Shown here: piece by piece, positions 35,301 to 43,776 of the stretch
Layout: the number at the start of each line of letters is the position of its first letter
Position numbering within the stretch: the first letter of the stretch is position 1
Source: Candidatus Cloacimonadota bacterium
GTDB taxonomy: Bacteria; Cloacimonadota; Cloacimonadia; Cloacimonadales; TCS61
Direction of reading: 5' to 3'
DNA length: 50,004 nucleotides
Assembly (NCBI GenBank): GCA_021734835.1
Contig: JAIPIH010000015.1
Span: forward strand, 1 to 50,004
The notes under the pieces: generated by a model
Database searches by the model: none
The model's input: only the letters and a program-made list of their open reading frames with translations
Told to the model about the DNA's origin: nothing
Translations under genes and position numbers: made by a program

Positions 35301-35965
35301 GAATATATCAGTATAACTCCAATTCTCTCTTGGAAAATTGTATCATCAGGAATAACACGTCAGTCGGGACAAAGCACGGATATGGCGGGGGTGTATATTT
35401 AAACAATTCTAATCCTGTTTTGAAGAAACTTGAGATCCTCGATAATCAAGCTAATGAATTTGGCGGTGGGATCTACATTTATAATTCAAATCCTGAATTG
35501 ATCAGATGTGTTATTGCTGGTAATGAAGTATTTGGAACTGAACACGGATACGGCGGTGGAATTTACACACAATACTCAAATTCTACCTGGTGTAATCTTA
35601 CCATTTCTAACAATAAAGCAAAATACGGCGGAGCTGTTTATTGTAATAGTTTCTCCAATCCTAAGATAAATAATTCTATCTTGTGGGATAATTTACCTCA
35701 GGAAGTTTGTTTCCATAAATTCGGTGATATTAAGATGACGTTAAGTTATTCGAATATTATGAATGCTGAAGATGGCTTTGAAACAAACAATAATGGCTCA
35801 CTTTTCTTTAAAATGGGAGTGATAAATGCTGATCCCATGTTCAAAGATCCAGTTAACAGAAACTACAATCTTTTAGCTGATTCACCCTGTATCGATGCCG
35901 GTGATCCTTCCGAAGAGTATAATGATAGTGATGGCTCGAGAAATGATATGGGCGCAATAAATTAA
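32384..35965 (+). CDS. exported surface protein: nine FN3 repeats plus right-handed beta-helix
   Basis: 1193 aa from GTG 32384, set by AAGGAGG 6 bases upstream. A signal peptide (WVLFFTIFTFAVFISSQ) is followed by nine fibronectin III-like repeats of about 89-91 aa (residues about 30-845). Each opens near FPxPxxL and contains the Trp in a W.D(N) element, IERK and a final Y.YR(I/V). A right-handed beta-helix (pectate lyase-like) follows, with HPTIQSAINFAVSGDTVIVQPGTY, repeated GGGIYxYNSNP rungs and a closing SPCIDAGDPS. It probably binds polysaccharide or mediates adhesion; enzymatic activity is not evident. No type IX C-terminal sorting domain or LPXTG is visible. It has its own promoter. Confidence 0.85.
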   Translation: MKKWVLFFTIFTFAVFISSQDEVNVNTTNEVETIKIEPPSELAAKALNDHTISLRWQDTNDKLTGFVLYRKSAESGFDEIQRLEKNNPFYVDQNLKYNVNYSYKVQAYIDDNFSEFSDEIALSTIFPKPTNIKVKPIDDQSVKITWQDNCDFETGYLIERRSMETDYKEIGRVSENVIEFVDQGLISGEKYYYHVKAESKYNVSLASDKVTVEATFPAPTNFQVNSLDDQSIRLTWDDKYNYEKGFKIYRKTGNDDFIEIAVTEADARYYIDEKLEDGKTYVYNILAFTDINESRPSKTESAELKFPSPQKLYIEVLNDHSAKLYWVDSSNLAESYILERMVNDGDYEVLKKLNKNDRDYLDENMQLGGEYTYRIKAKSKINESEYSNEIGTKTDFPGPENLYVENIDDQSLKLYWEDNCAFETGYRLERKVSGGEFQKIADLEPNQTHYLDSGLTFGINYNYRVIAFTQESESAYSNILSTKTIFPEPTYLSVLIIDDQALKLSWVDNCAFDEGFRIERKMGKQEFVVIKELPADVTTYLDSGLQYGSQYIYRIAAKTKTNISNFSSEIIARTVFPEPAYLSSEILDDRTVTIYWEDKCDFETGFVIERKIEDGEFTKLVDLAANTTSYTDKSLQFEKTYYYRVQATTAVNGSDFSNVEYVSTIFPPPSDLTVEIVSAALIKLKWHDNCYFEKGYQIERSKNNGSYKILKKSAANVVEYTDKDLSYDSDYSYRIAAFTDINTSHYTNTVMKYYGLITPANYKLDVIADRQVKLSWEDNSNIEEGFRIQRRTENEDFKTIASVPANSEMYIDKNTKVHTRYYYRISSFLNRNLSPFSEVKEAICHFGKRRVPEDHPTIQSAINFAVSGDTVIVQPGTYKENINFEGKNITVTSNFFNTQDKNYINTTIIDGKEAGSVVNFQSEETKSAKLIGFTLENGTGNEHRGGGIFIYNSSPTIMDVIIQNNKAEKFGGGIYQYNSNSLLENCIIRNNTSVGTKHGYGGGVYLNNSNPVLKKLEILDNQANEFGGGIYIYNSNPELIRCVIAGNEVFGTEHGYGGGIYTQYSNSTWCNLTISNNKAKYGGAVYCNSFSNPKINNSILWDNLPQEVCFHKFGDIKMTLSYSNIMNAEDGFETNNNGSLFFKMGVINADPMFKDPVNRNYNLLADSPCIDAGDPSEEYNDSDGSRNDMGAIN

Positions 35966-35996
35966 AAAAATTAGATAGATTAGGAGGAATTCGCAG

Positions 35997-37520
35997 ATGT
36001 CAAAAATGACTAAAACTACATTAATGATCTTCTTTGTGATCATTTTATTGAACACTAATGTTTTCGCACAAATATTTCAAAGACAAATTTTTACCGGAAT
36101 ACATGGAAATGCTGCAAAGCTGATCGGAGGTGAGGAGGATGACAGCTCGGTAAGAGGCTTGGCGGAATTTAATCTTGGTTATTACTTCACAAGAAATTTC
36201 GGTCTTGGCATAGAAGGGGGATATGGCTTCGTTACTGTAAGAGATAAAAGCCAATTTTCCGAATTGATGAGTCATTTGATAGAAAAAGAGAATTCCCCTT
36301 TTAAAACTACTTATATTCCTGTTTCTGTGTATGGCCGCTTTAACCTGATAAAAAATCAAAATTGGATACCTTATGTTACAACAGGACTGGGTGTAATGAA
36401 ATGGACTTGTGAAAATACTGATACTGGTGTTGAAATCAGTTCCGGTAATAATTTTATTGCCAATATAGGCACTGGGATTGAATGGGAAATTTCCCGAACT
36501 GTAGCTTTAGATTTTGGTATAAAATATCAAAGAATATTTAATCAGAATCAGGATATGTCCGGTGAAGGCGAGTCCTATGCACTGGGAAGACCCGACGTAC
36601 AAACTGGTAATCTTTCGGCCGGCTTCGGGTTTACCTTGCGGTTTGGCGGCTGGAGAGATTCAGACGGAGACACATACGAAGATAAAATTGATAAATGTCC
36701 CTTTGAACCGGAAGATTTTGACAGCTTCGAGGATGAAGACGGATGTCCGGAATGGGATAATGATGTTGACGGACTTGCCGATACTGTTGAAACAAATACC
36801 AGAGTTTATATTAGCCCGGACAGCACCGGCACGGATCCAAATGATCCTGATACTGATATGGATGAAATAAATGACTACGAAGAAATTTATACTTATTTGA
36901 CGAATCCTGTGAGCAGTGATACAGATGCCGATTCTTTAAGTGACGGGGATGAAGTTAATGTATATAAGACGGATCCGCTCAATAAAGATAGTGATAATGA
37001 TACACTGACAGACGGCGATGAAATTTTGATCTACAAAACGGATCCAAATAATGCCGATACAGATGGCGATGGATTCCTTGACGGAGTAGATCAATGTCCA
37101 TTAGAATCCGAAACATTCAACGGATTCCAGGATGATGACGGCTGCCCGGACAAAAAACCTGAGATCATCTTTGAGAAAAAAGCTCCTATTGTACTGGATG
37201 GTGTAAATTTCAAAGTAGGTAGTTCAGAATTAACTGATGAAGCGGAACTCGTACTTGATAAAGTTGTGAGGACCTTGAAGGATTATAAGGATATGAGTCT
37301 TGAAATCAGCGGACATACAGATAGCTCAGGTTCAAGATCACTGAATATGAAATTGTCCAGAAGCAGAGCTGAAGCTGTTCGACGCTATCTTATTAATCAA
37401 GGTATTGAAGATTATAGATTACGGGCAATAGGTTTAGGACCTGACCATCCTGTTACTACTAATAAAACTAAAGAAGGACGTGCTAAGAACAGACGTATAG
37501 AATTTTTTAGAACACAGTAA
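35997..37520 (+). CDS. OmpA-family outer-membrane protein with thrombospondin type 3 repeats
   Basis: 507 aa. A signal peptide (LMIFFVIILLNTNVFA) is followed by an 8-strand-type beta-barrel (residues about 25-220). Then come calcium-binding TSP3 repeats (DSDGDTYEDKIDKCP, DTDADSLSDGDE, DTDGDGFLDGVDQCP) at about 222-390 and an OmpA peptidoglycan-binding domain (VNFKVGSSELTDEAELVLDK, SGHTDSSGSRSLNMKLSRSR, NRRIEFF). It ties the outer membrane to the cell wall. A TAGGAGG ribosome binding site precedes the ATG. It lies 31 bases after the FN3 gene and is closed by a strong terminator, so the two probably share a transcript. Confidence 0.92.
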   Translation: MSKMTKTTLMIFFVIILLNTNVFAQIFQRQIFTGIHGNAAKLIGGEEDDSSVRGLAEFNLGYYFTRNFGLGIEGGYGFVTVRDKSQFSELMSHLIEKENSPFKTTYIPVSVYGRFNLIKNQNWIPYVTTGLGVMKWTCENTDTGVEISSGNNFIANIGTGIEWEISRTVALDFGIKYQRIFNQNQDMSGEGESYALGRPDVQTGNLSAGFGFTLRFGGWRDSDGDTYEDKIDKCPFEPEDFDSFEDEDGCPEWDNDVDGLADTVETNTRVYISPDSTGTDPNDPDTDMDEINDYEEIYTYLTNPVSSDTDADSLSDGDEVNVYKTDPLNKDSDNDTLTDGDEILIYKTDPNNADTDGDGFLDGVDQCPLESETFNGFQDDDGCPDKKPEIIFEKKAPIVLDGVNFKVGSSELTDEAELVLDKVVRTLKDYKDMSLEISGHTDSSGSRSLNMKLSRSRAEAVRRYLINQGIEDYRLRAIGLGPDHPVTTNKTKEGRAKNRRIEFFRTQ

Positions 37521-37541
37521 TCTTCCAAAAGAAAAGAAAAA

Positions 37542-37568
37542 GGACCCGGTTTTCCGGGTTCTTTTTTA
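37542..37568 (+). terminator. rho-independent terminator after the OmpA gene
   Basis: Stem GGACCCGG/CCGGGTTC with a TTTT loop, followed by a T-rich tail. Confidence 0.85.
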
Positions 37569-37613
37569 TTTTTTTAATTATGCTTTAATTTTAAGAAAAA
37601 ATAATAGTTATTC

Positions 37614-37643
37614 TTGACTGGATTGGATTCATTTCAGTTAAAT
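37614..37643 (+). promoter_or_regulatory. predicted manA promoter
   Basis: TTGACT (37614-37619), 18-base spacer, TTAAAT (37638-37643), 19 bases before the ATG. Moderate match only. Confidence 0.4.
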
Positions 37644-37662
37644 ATCAGTAAGAGGAAGAAAT

Positions 37663-38889
37663 ATGAATGCAGATATTACACCTGAAATTTATAAATTAAT
37701 AAATCCTATTCGAAATTATGGCTGGGGTTCAAAGTCATTCATATCTACTTTTTTGGGGAAAGGCAGCCCATCTGTAGAACCTGAAGCCGAAATGTGGCTG
37801 GGGGCTCATCCTTTGGCATCTTCAAAAGTAATATCCCGTGGGAAAGAGTTATTGTTAGTTGATCTCATCAAAGAAAATCCCAAACAAATGTTAAGCGAAA
37901 ACTTAGCAAATCGCTTTAAGAATAGATTACCATTTCTATTTAAAATGTTAGCTGCAGAAATGCCTTTGTCTATCCAGGCACATCCGGATAAAAAGCAGGC
38001 AGAAGCAGGTTTTAAAAAAGAAGATTCCATCAATATCCCAAGAGGATCGGATAATAGAAATTATAAAGATGAAAACCATAAACCTGAACTGATCTATGCA
38101 CTTACAGAATTTGAATTGATGTGCGGTTTCCAACCTCCTTCTGAGATAATTAAGCGGATGGAATATCTCAGGATCTTTCAAATGATCCCTGGTTTGAACC
38201 AATTATCAAAAGACAGCTCTGCAAACAATATTCGAGCAATATTCCGGTCTTTGATGAGTGTAAAGGCGAAGCAGGCTGAGGAATATGTAAAGGCTTTAAC
38301 AGAAAAAATATCATTAGCTAAGGCAAGAAATGATGAAGATAGATTGATATTTAAATGGATAGCAAAACTTGCTGCACTTCATCCTCAGGACATTGGAGTT
38401 TTTTCCCCCTTGATTTTGAACGTGCTCAGACTTCTGCCAGGACAAGCACTTTTTATTAAAGCCGGCATATTACATTCTTATTTACATGGAAGCGGACTGG
38501 AAGTTATGGCTAACTCTGATAACGTGTTAAGAGGCGGTTTAACTCATAAGAAGATCGATTTGGTGGAATTAGATAAAATTCTAAAATTTGAACCAATTAA
38601 CATACAAAAATTACAACAATTCGATCATAATAAAGAAATAATATACCGAACTTCTGCTGAAGAATTTCAGCTTTCCCGAATAATGTTAAATGAAGAGGAA
38701 AGTTATGAAAATTCTCAAATTAAAAGTCCTGAAATATTACTCTGCACAGAAGGTTTCGGTAAAATAAATTCGCAAGGAACAAGATTAGAATTTAAAAAGG
38801 GCGATTCGATCTTTATCCCGTTTGCTGTTAAAGCTTATCGCTTAACAGGCACAATGGGATTATTCCGGGTAGTTGTCCCATCCAAGTAA
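37663..38889 (+). CDS. manA: mannose-6-phosphate isomerase, class I
   Basis: 408 aa. It interconverts mannose-6-phosphate and fructose-6-phosphate, feeding GDP-mannose and polysaccharide synthesis. Zinc-ligand and active-site segments are visible: SIQAHPDKKQAEAGF, YKDENHKPELIYAL, and the class I signature GILHSYLHGSGLEVMANSDN followed by RGGLTHKK. Length is typical. The ATG follows AGAGGAAG. A membrane-protein gene starts 10 bases after its stop. Confidence 0.93.
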   Translation: MNADITPEIYKLINPIRNYGWGSKSFISTFLGKGSPSVEPEAEMWLGAHPLASSKVISRGKELLLVDLIKENPKQMLSENLANRFKNRLPFLFKMLAAEMPLSIQAHPDKKQAEAGFKKEDSINIPRGSDNRNYKDENHKPELIYALTEFELMCGFQPPSEIIKRMEYLRIFQMIPGLNQLSKDSSANNIRAIFRSLMSVKAKQAEEYVKALTEKISLAKARNDEDRLIFKWIAKLAALHPQDIGVFSPLILNVLRLLPGQALFIKAGILHSYLHGSGLEVMANSDNVLRGGLTHKKIDLVELDKILKFEPINIQKLQQFDHNKEIIYRTSAEEFQLSRIMLNEEESYENSQIKSPEILLCTEGFGKINSQGTRLEFKKGDSIFIPFAVKAYRLTGTMGLFRVVVPSK

Positions 38890-38899
38890 GGAGAAAAAT

Positions 38900-39628
38900 G
38901 TGAAACTTAAAAAATTGATGCAAAGTGCTAAAATACCGATATTGATCATTGGGATCATCATAACTGTTTTCTCAGTTTTTTCCTATTTTTTTAGTTTTCA
39001 AATTACCTTAAATAAGCATATAAGTCTCTTAACAAATTTAGTTTATAATATTTTCTATCAACTTGATTTTTGCAAAGAACATAATATTGCCTCATTGTTC
39101 ATGAGTTTTATGTTCCTGCTATTAGCACATGGATTTTTCATTTTGAGCACAGCAGATAACGAAAAACTGAAATTGGCTCCACAAAAAAGGGGATTGGCAA
39201 AACTGATCAGCATCATCTTATTGTATTTGGCAGTGGATGAAGTTCTAAATGTAAAGATAATATTAGGTAATTATATTGAAAATATCACAGGAGTTTTTAA
39301 TAATTCATTTGCTCACGGGCAAGATTTAGCTTGGTTGATCTTATATATTCCCGTTGCCTCATTAGGACTTATGATCTTTAATTCTGTTATTAGTAAATTG
39401 GTAAAAAGCATTAAAACCAAAAAGCGTAAGCGCTTGGCAGGGCGTTACTTTAGAACAACCATAATTTTTATTATTGCTTATTTTTCACTAATGATGCTTG
39501 CGATCTATATAGCTCTTTTGGATCAGCCAATTGTAATATTTTTTTACTTAACAGAATTTGTTAAACTTATCAGTATTATCAGTGCTAGTAGTTTATTACT
39601 AAAAATTTCTGAAAATTATAATATATAA
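38900..39628 (+). CDS. membrane protein of unknown function
   Basis: 242 aa from GTG 38900, chosen because TAAGGAGAAA sits just before it; the ATG two bases earlier runs straight into a stop. Five or six hydrophobic segments are visible: IPILIIGIIITVFSVFSYFF, ASLFMSFMFLLLAHGFFIL, LAKLISIILLYLAV, AWLILYIPVASLGLMIF, TTIIFIIAYFSLMMLAIYIA and a final one. A basic loop (SIKTKKRKRLAGR) lies before the last two. It probably sits in the inner membrane. No family recognised. Likely co-transcribed with manA. Confidence 0.7.
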   Translation: MKLKKLMQSAKIPILIIGIIITVFSVFSYFFSFQITLNKHISLLTNLVYNIFYQLDFCKEHNIASLFMSFMFLLLAHGFFILSTADNEKLKLAPQKRGLAKLISIILLYLAVDEVLNVKIILGNYIENITGVFNNSFAHGQDLAWLILYIPVASLGLMIFNSVISKLVKSIKTKKRKRLAGRYFRTTIIFIIAYFSLMMLAIYIALLDQPIVIFFYLTEFVKLISIISASSLLLKISENYNI

Positions 39629-39713
39629 ACATATCATTTTTCAATTCTTATTACCAATATATGTTGCTTCTGAAGATTATGAGTTTATCTTATCATTTGT
39701 TTCAGGAGGTTGA

Positions 39714-40625
39714 ATGAAAAAAATAATAATTATGGTAATTTTGCTGATAGGAGTAAGTTTTATGAGTGCAGAAGATAAATATAATGAATTGACAAAGCAG
39801 GAAAAATTTGTGATCGAGCAGAAAGGGACAGAACAGCCATTTACCGGTATTTACAATGACCATTTTGAAAAAGGCGTATATAAATGTAAAAAATGTGGTG
39901 AGCCGCTTTTCCAATCAGGAGATAAATTCCATTCCAGCTGCGGTTGGCCCAGCTTTGATGATGCTATCGAAGGGAAAATAAAACAACGGCTAGATGCAGA
40001 CGGATACAGAACAGAGATCCTTTGTGCCAACTGTGGAGCACATCTGGGACACGTTTTTGTCGGGGAAGGATATACAGACAAAAATTTAAGACATTGTGTG
40101 AATTCGGTTTCACTGCAATTCCAACCTTTAGAAGCAAAATTAGAGAAAGCCTATTTTGCCGGTGGCTGCTTTTGGGGAGTAGAATATCATTTTCAGAAAC
40201 TGGATGGAGTTATCTCAACTACGGTCGGATTCATGGGTGGTCATGTGGATGAACCGGCTTATAATGATGTTGTAAAAGGCGATACCGGGCACGCCGAAAC
40301 GGCTGAAATAGTTTATGACCCCAGCAAAATCAGTTATGAAGAATTAGCTAAACTTTTCTTCAACATACACGATCCTACTCAGGTGAACAGACAAGGACCT
40401 GATATCGGAGATCAATACAGATCGGTAATTTTTTATACCGGCAAAGAGCAAAAAGAAATTGCTCAAAAATTGATCGAAATACTAAAAAACAAAGGATATG
40501 AAGTTGCAACAAAATTAGAAAAAGCCGCTGATTTCTACGCTGCAGAAAATTATCATCAAGAGTATTACGACAAGAAAGGCAGTAAACCTTATTGCCATGT
40601 CTATACGAAAAGATTTGATGAGTAG
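39714..40625 (+). CDS. msrAB: exported methionine sulfoxide reductase, MsrB-MsrA fusion
   Basis: 303 aa. An N-terminal signal peptide (IIIMVILLIGVSFMSA) sends it to the periplasm. The MsrB domain comes first, with two zinc CxxC pairs (CKKC, CANC), HSSCGWPSF and the catalytic Cys in RHCVNSVSL. The MsrA domain follows with catalytic GGCFWG and the later YHQEYY segment. It reduces both stereoisomers of oxidised methionine. The order B then A is the less common fusion order compared with A-B proteins. An AGGAGG ribosome binding site precedes the ATG. Ends with two TAG codons. Confidence 0.94.
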   Translation: MKKIIIMVILLIGVSFMSAEDKYNELTKQEKFVIEQKGTEQPFTGIYNDHFEKGVYKCKKCGEPLFQSGDKFHSSCGWPSFDDAIEGKIKQRLDADGYRTEILCANCGAHLGHVFVGEGYTDKNLRHCVNSVSLQFQPLEAKLEKAYFAGGCFWGVEYHFQKLDGVISTTVGFMGGHVDEPAYNDVVKGDTGHAETAEIVYDPSKISYEELAKLFFNIHDPTQVNRQGPDIGDQYRSVIFYTGKEQKEIAQKLIEILKNKGYEVATKLEKAADFYAAENYHQEYYDKKGSKPYCHVYTKRFDE

Positions 40626-40909
40626 TAGATGGTCATTAGCCTTTCATGCAGTGAACTGACACTTTCATTACAAGCAACTATATTTTTAAAAGGCCAGATT
40701 GCATGGCAAGTCTGGGAAGGGAATCCAGTTGTTCCCAGTATGAAAGCATTTTATTTCGTAATTGTAATGGAAAGAAATGGATTACATATCTGATTGACCG
40801 GTATCTGTTCCAATCATGTTCTCGTTAAGATGATCAACATAATGAATAAATATATTATTCATCTTTCCCGCCTCGAAACAGTTCGTAAGGTTATATTTTT
40901 TCTTTCCAG
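40626..40909. other. 284-base intergenic stretch without a supported gene
   Basis: Lies between two convergent genes. A 41-codon frame from ATG at about 40702 has no ribosome binding site and no recognisable content. No clear terminator hairpin is seen. It may be the remains of a decayed gene; nothing else is supported. Confidence 0.4.
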
Positions 40910-42196
40910 TTAAAACGTAGTCACATCTATAAAGTTGAAATCATCGATCAACAACGTCGGGATCTTAGCATAGTATTCTTGTTGAACAACAGGACCTAAA
41001 GCAAGGATGCGTTTAGTGGCTTTGTGCAGGATTTCATTCCAGCGAAAATTAGTAAGTGATTTTTGGATTTTACCATCCTCAAAATAAAGCACACCATCAC
41101 GCGTGAGTCCAGTCCACTCGCCGGTTTTGCGATCCACCGGTCTTATGTACCAGAAGTTATTCACGATCACACCGCGCTTTACTATGCGCATCATTTCTGC
41201 TTCGGAAGTTTCTCCTCCCTCTACGATTATATTATAGGGTCGCAGCGCTTTTAAATTATTCTGCCGGGCATAATATCTATCGGCGCTCATATTTTTGATC
41301 ACTCCATTTTCGATCCAATCGATATTTTCAGCTGGAATTCCACCGTTATCGAATTTGCTGGCTTCCAGATCGGGATCATCCAGGCGGGAACGAAAGGTGA
41401 AATCTTTGCCAAAGAATTGTTTGCCGATCTGATCTGTGAAGGGTGTGTGCCCTTCATCAGCTGTGCGGCGGTCATAAGTCCAGATCAGATAGAACAACCA
41501 GTTCAAAACAGCTGCCGGACGCAAAATGACGGGGATTTTTCCTGTTTCGATCTGTACGGGATTTTTCAAGCTTCCGAACTGGGAATTCAGCTGCCCGATC
41601 AGTTCATCCAGATTGAATTTGGAGTGATCTTTAACCGATCTTGAGACTTTGGTCTCCACACCTTCGCGTTTCATGGTCATGGAATGGGCAAAGCTGGTGG
41701 ATTGATCGAAACCTTCAAAACCATTTTTTGTTGTGAGGAATGAATTTTGAATTCTTTTTTCGGAAATTCCGGAGAGTTTGGCATTTTTCCCTTCGGCATT
41801 TTTCACGCATTTTAGAATGTCATCGACTATTTTTTCCACTTTTAGATCTGCTGTCTTTCGGGAAAAATTATCAACATCAGGCAGATCATGAGCCGGTTCG
41901 CTAGCTACAAATTCAGGATCAGGCTGATTCAATTTTGCCATGCTTTCAGCAGTTTTGATCAAGTGTTTCAGTGCATCTTCCTTCAGATTGTTGCTAGAAG
42001 CTTCACCTGTTTTATTTTCGAAAGAAACGTTCAGATTTACATTTATCTTATCACCAGCAATGTGTTGTGTGATACCGTTTTGAGCAAACCTGGTAAACAG
42101 TTCTTCAGCTCCACCGATGCTGAAATTAAAATCATCGGCCTTCACATGGTTACGAATAAAATCAGCAGCTTTCTGCATTTCTTGCCTGGTTATCAT
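40910..42196 (-). CDS. pmbA: PmbA/TldE-type protease subunit
   Basis: 428 aa. The inactive partner of TldD in the heterodimeric TldD/TldE protease, which trims modified peptides and other small proteins. It has the family C-terminal segments FDNGGIPAENIDWIENGVIK and SEAEMMRIVKRGVIVNNFWYIRPVDRKTGEWTG (split here by eye) but no HExxxH motif, as expected for this subunit. Its ATG overlaps the tldD stop by 4 bases. Base composition is visibly G+C-richer than the neighbouring genes. No substrate precursor gene is nearby. Confidence 0.88.
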   Translation of the reverse strand: MITRQEMQKAADFIRNHVKADDFNFSIGGAEELFTRFAQNGITQHIAGDKINVNLNVSFENKTGEASSNNLKEDALKHLIKTAESMAKLNQPDPEFVASEPAHDLPDVDNFSRKTADLKVEKIVDDILKCVKNAEGKNAKLSGISEKRIQNSFLTTKNGFEGFDQSTSFAHSMTMKREGVETKVSRSVKDHSKFNLDELIGQLNSQFGSLKNPVQIETGKIPVILRPAAVLNWLFYLIWTYDRRTADEGHTPFTDQIGKQFFGKDFTFRSRLDDPDLEASKFDNGGIPAENIDWIENGVIKNMSADRYYARQNNLKALRPYNIIVEGGETSEAEMMRIVKRGVIVNNFWYIRPVDRKTGEWTGLTRDGVLYFEDGKIQKSLTNFRWNEILHKATKRILALGPVVQQEYYAKIPTLLIDDFNFIDVTTF

Positions 42197-43635
42197 TGTG
42201 AACCTCCCACGCGGATATTACGAAAACGGGCTAAAGAGCCGCCATGCGTCATTCTGCCTCTTTGACCAGGCTGACCCTTACCGCAGTTGGTTACACCAAA
42301 AGTTTGGAAAGATCTGTCGTCACAAATAGCATCGACGCTGTTCCAGAATTCGGGATTATTGGATTTGTATAAAATCTTTTTGAGCGGTCTCACTTTCTTG
42401 CCGTTCTTGATCTCCCAGAACATATCACCGCCAAATTGGAAATTCACACGATGCTGATCGATGGAAAATGAGCCGCGACCTTCAATGTAAATTCCGTTAT
42501 CCGTATCGGCGATCAATTCCTGTGGGGTGAGTAGTTCTTTGCCGGGTTCAAGATAAAGATTGGGAATGCGATTAATGGGAAAATCAAAATAGTTGGTTGC
42601 ACGATTGCAGCCGCGACTCATCTCCAAACCGATGATCGGTGCTGTAGCTCTTGTATTGCCGTATTCCTGTAAAATCCCATCTTTGATGATATACCATTTC
42701 TGATTGGGAACACCTTCGTCATCATAACCGGCAGTAGCGAGTCCACCCTCCAGCTTGTTATTAGCAACAAAATTCACGATCTTTGAGCCGTATTGGAAAT
42801 TACCGATTTTTTCTGGAGTAGCAAAACTGATGCCTGCAAAATCTGCTTCCCAGCCTAATACGCGATCCAGTTCAGTAGGATGTCCTACTGATTCATGCAT
42901 AGTTAGAGCCATATGATTGGGATCTAGTAGAAGTGTTTTTCTCTCTTCCGCACCTAAGCTGCCGGCATGAACTTTCATGATGGCTTCTTCGGAAATCTGT
43001 ACTGCTTTATCAGCTAAGTTCAGACTTTGCACCCATTCCCAGCCTCTGGCTTGTCCGCCCTGACTAAATGTACGACTTTGGCTGTCGGTTTCAGTTACGG
43101 CTGTAGCGGTAATTGTTGGTTCGATATAAAGTGTTTGAAGATCCAAACGACTGCCCAAAGTAGAAGCAAACAGCTTTTCGTCCTTACGGCATTCCAGCAT
43201 GAAAACCGCTCGTTTGATCTCAGCAAAACTGAGCATGGTTTTGTTTGTTCCCATCATCATTTCTACTTTTTCACTGAGTGGAACATCAAATGGATCAAGG
43301 TTAAAAGGTGTTTTGTAAGAATCGATATAGCCTCTTTCATGCGCCAGTGTGAGTCCATTTCCATACTTAACTCGTCCTGATTCTTTAGCGATGACGAGAG
43401 CTTTTTTTACGGTTTTATTTATAGCATCTTCAGTGAAAACATTGTTGTGGGCAAATCCCCAGGCACCGTTTTTGAATACTCTGATCCCATAGCCGTAAAT
43501 TTCGTTGAGAGATGTATTTTTCAGGCTCAGATTTCGCAGGAATATCATTTCGGTACTGGATCTTTGAATACGGATATCAGCGTAATCTGCTCCCAGCGAT
43601 TTTGCAGTATTCATAGCTAATGATAAAAAGTCCAC
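42193..43635 (-). CDS. tldD: TldD metalloprotease subunit
   Basis: 480 aa from GTG, set by AAGGAGGGTG just upstream. The zinc-binding HExxxH motif is present as HESVGHPTELDR, with the downstream GYDDEGVPNQKW and GVTNCGKGQPGQ segments typical of the family. With PmbA it forms a protease with a buried active site. Length is normal. First gene of a two-gene operon with coupled translation. Confidence 0.93.
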   Translation of the reverse strand: MDFLSLAMNTAKSLGADYADIRIQRSSTEMIFLRNLSLKNTSLNEIYGYGIRVFKNGAWGFAHNNVFTEDAINKTVKKALVIAKESGRVKYGNGLTLAHERGYIDSYKTPFNLDPFDVPLSEKVEMMMGTNKTMLSFAEIKRAVFMLECRKDEKLFASTLGSRLDLQTLYIEPTITATAVTETDSQSRTFSQGGQARGWEWVQSLNLADKAVQISEEAIMKVHAGSLGAEERKTLLLDPNHMALTMHESVGHPTELDRVLGWEADFAGISFATPEKIGNFQYGSKIVNFVANNKLEGGLATAGYDDEGVPNQKWYIIKDGILQEYGNTRATAPIIGLEMSRGCNRATNYFDFPINRIPNLYLEPGKELLTPQELIADTDNGIYIEGRGSFSIDQHRVNFQFGGDMFWEIKNGKKVRPLKKILYKSNNPEFWNSVDAICDDRSFQTFGVTNCGKGQPGQRGRMTHGGSLARFRNIRVGGSQ

Positions 43636-43776
43636 TACACCCTCCTTCTAAATTAAATTTGAGATAAAAATAAGAAATTGAGGGATGAATGTCAAGAAAA
43701 GGATTGGAAGTTCAGTTTTGAACTACAGATTCACACTGATGGATGAGGTTATGTAATCTTAAAAATTGTGAAGCTT

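Noticed and set aside
35200-35650. GGNGGNATNTA repeats in the beta-helix gene as a DNA repeat or CRISPR-like array
   Set aside because: The periodicity comes from beta-helix rungs in the protein; units vary and there are no spacers.
40702-40827. 41-codon ORF in the gap after msrAB
   Set aside because: No ribosome binding site, no recognisable sequence, and no sign of selection can be judged.
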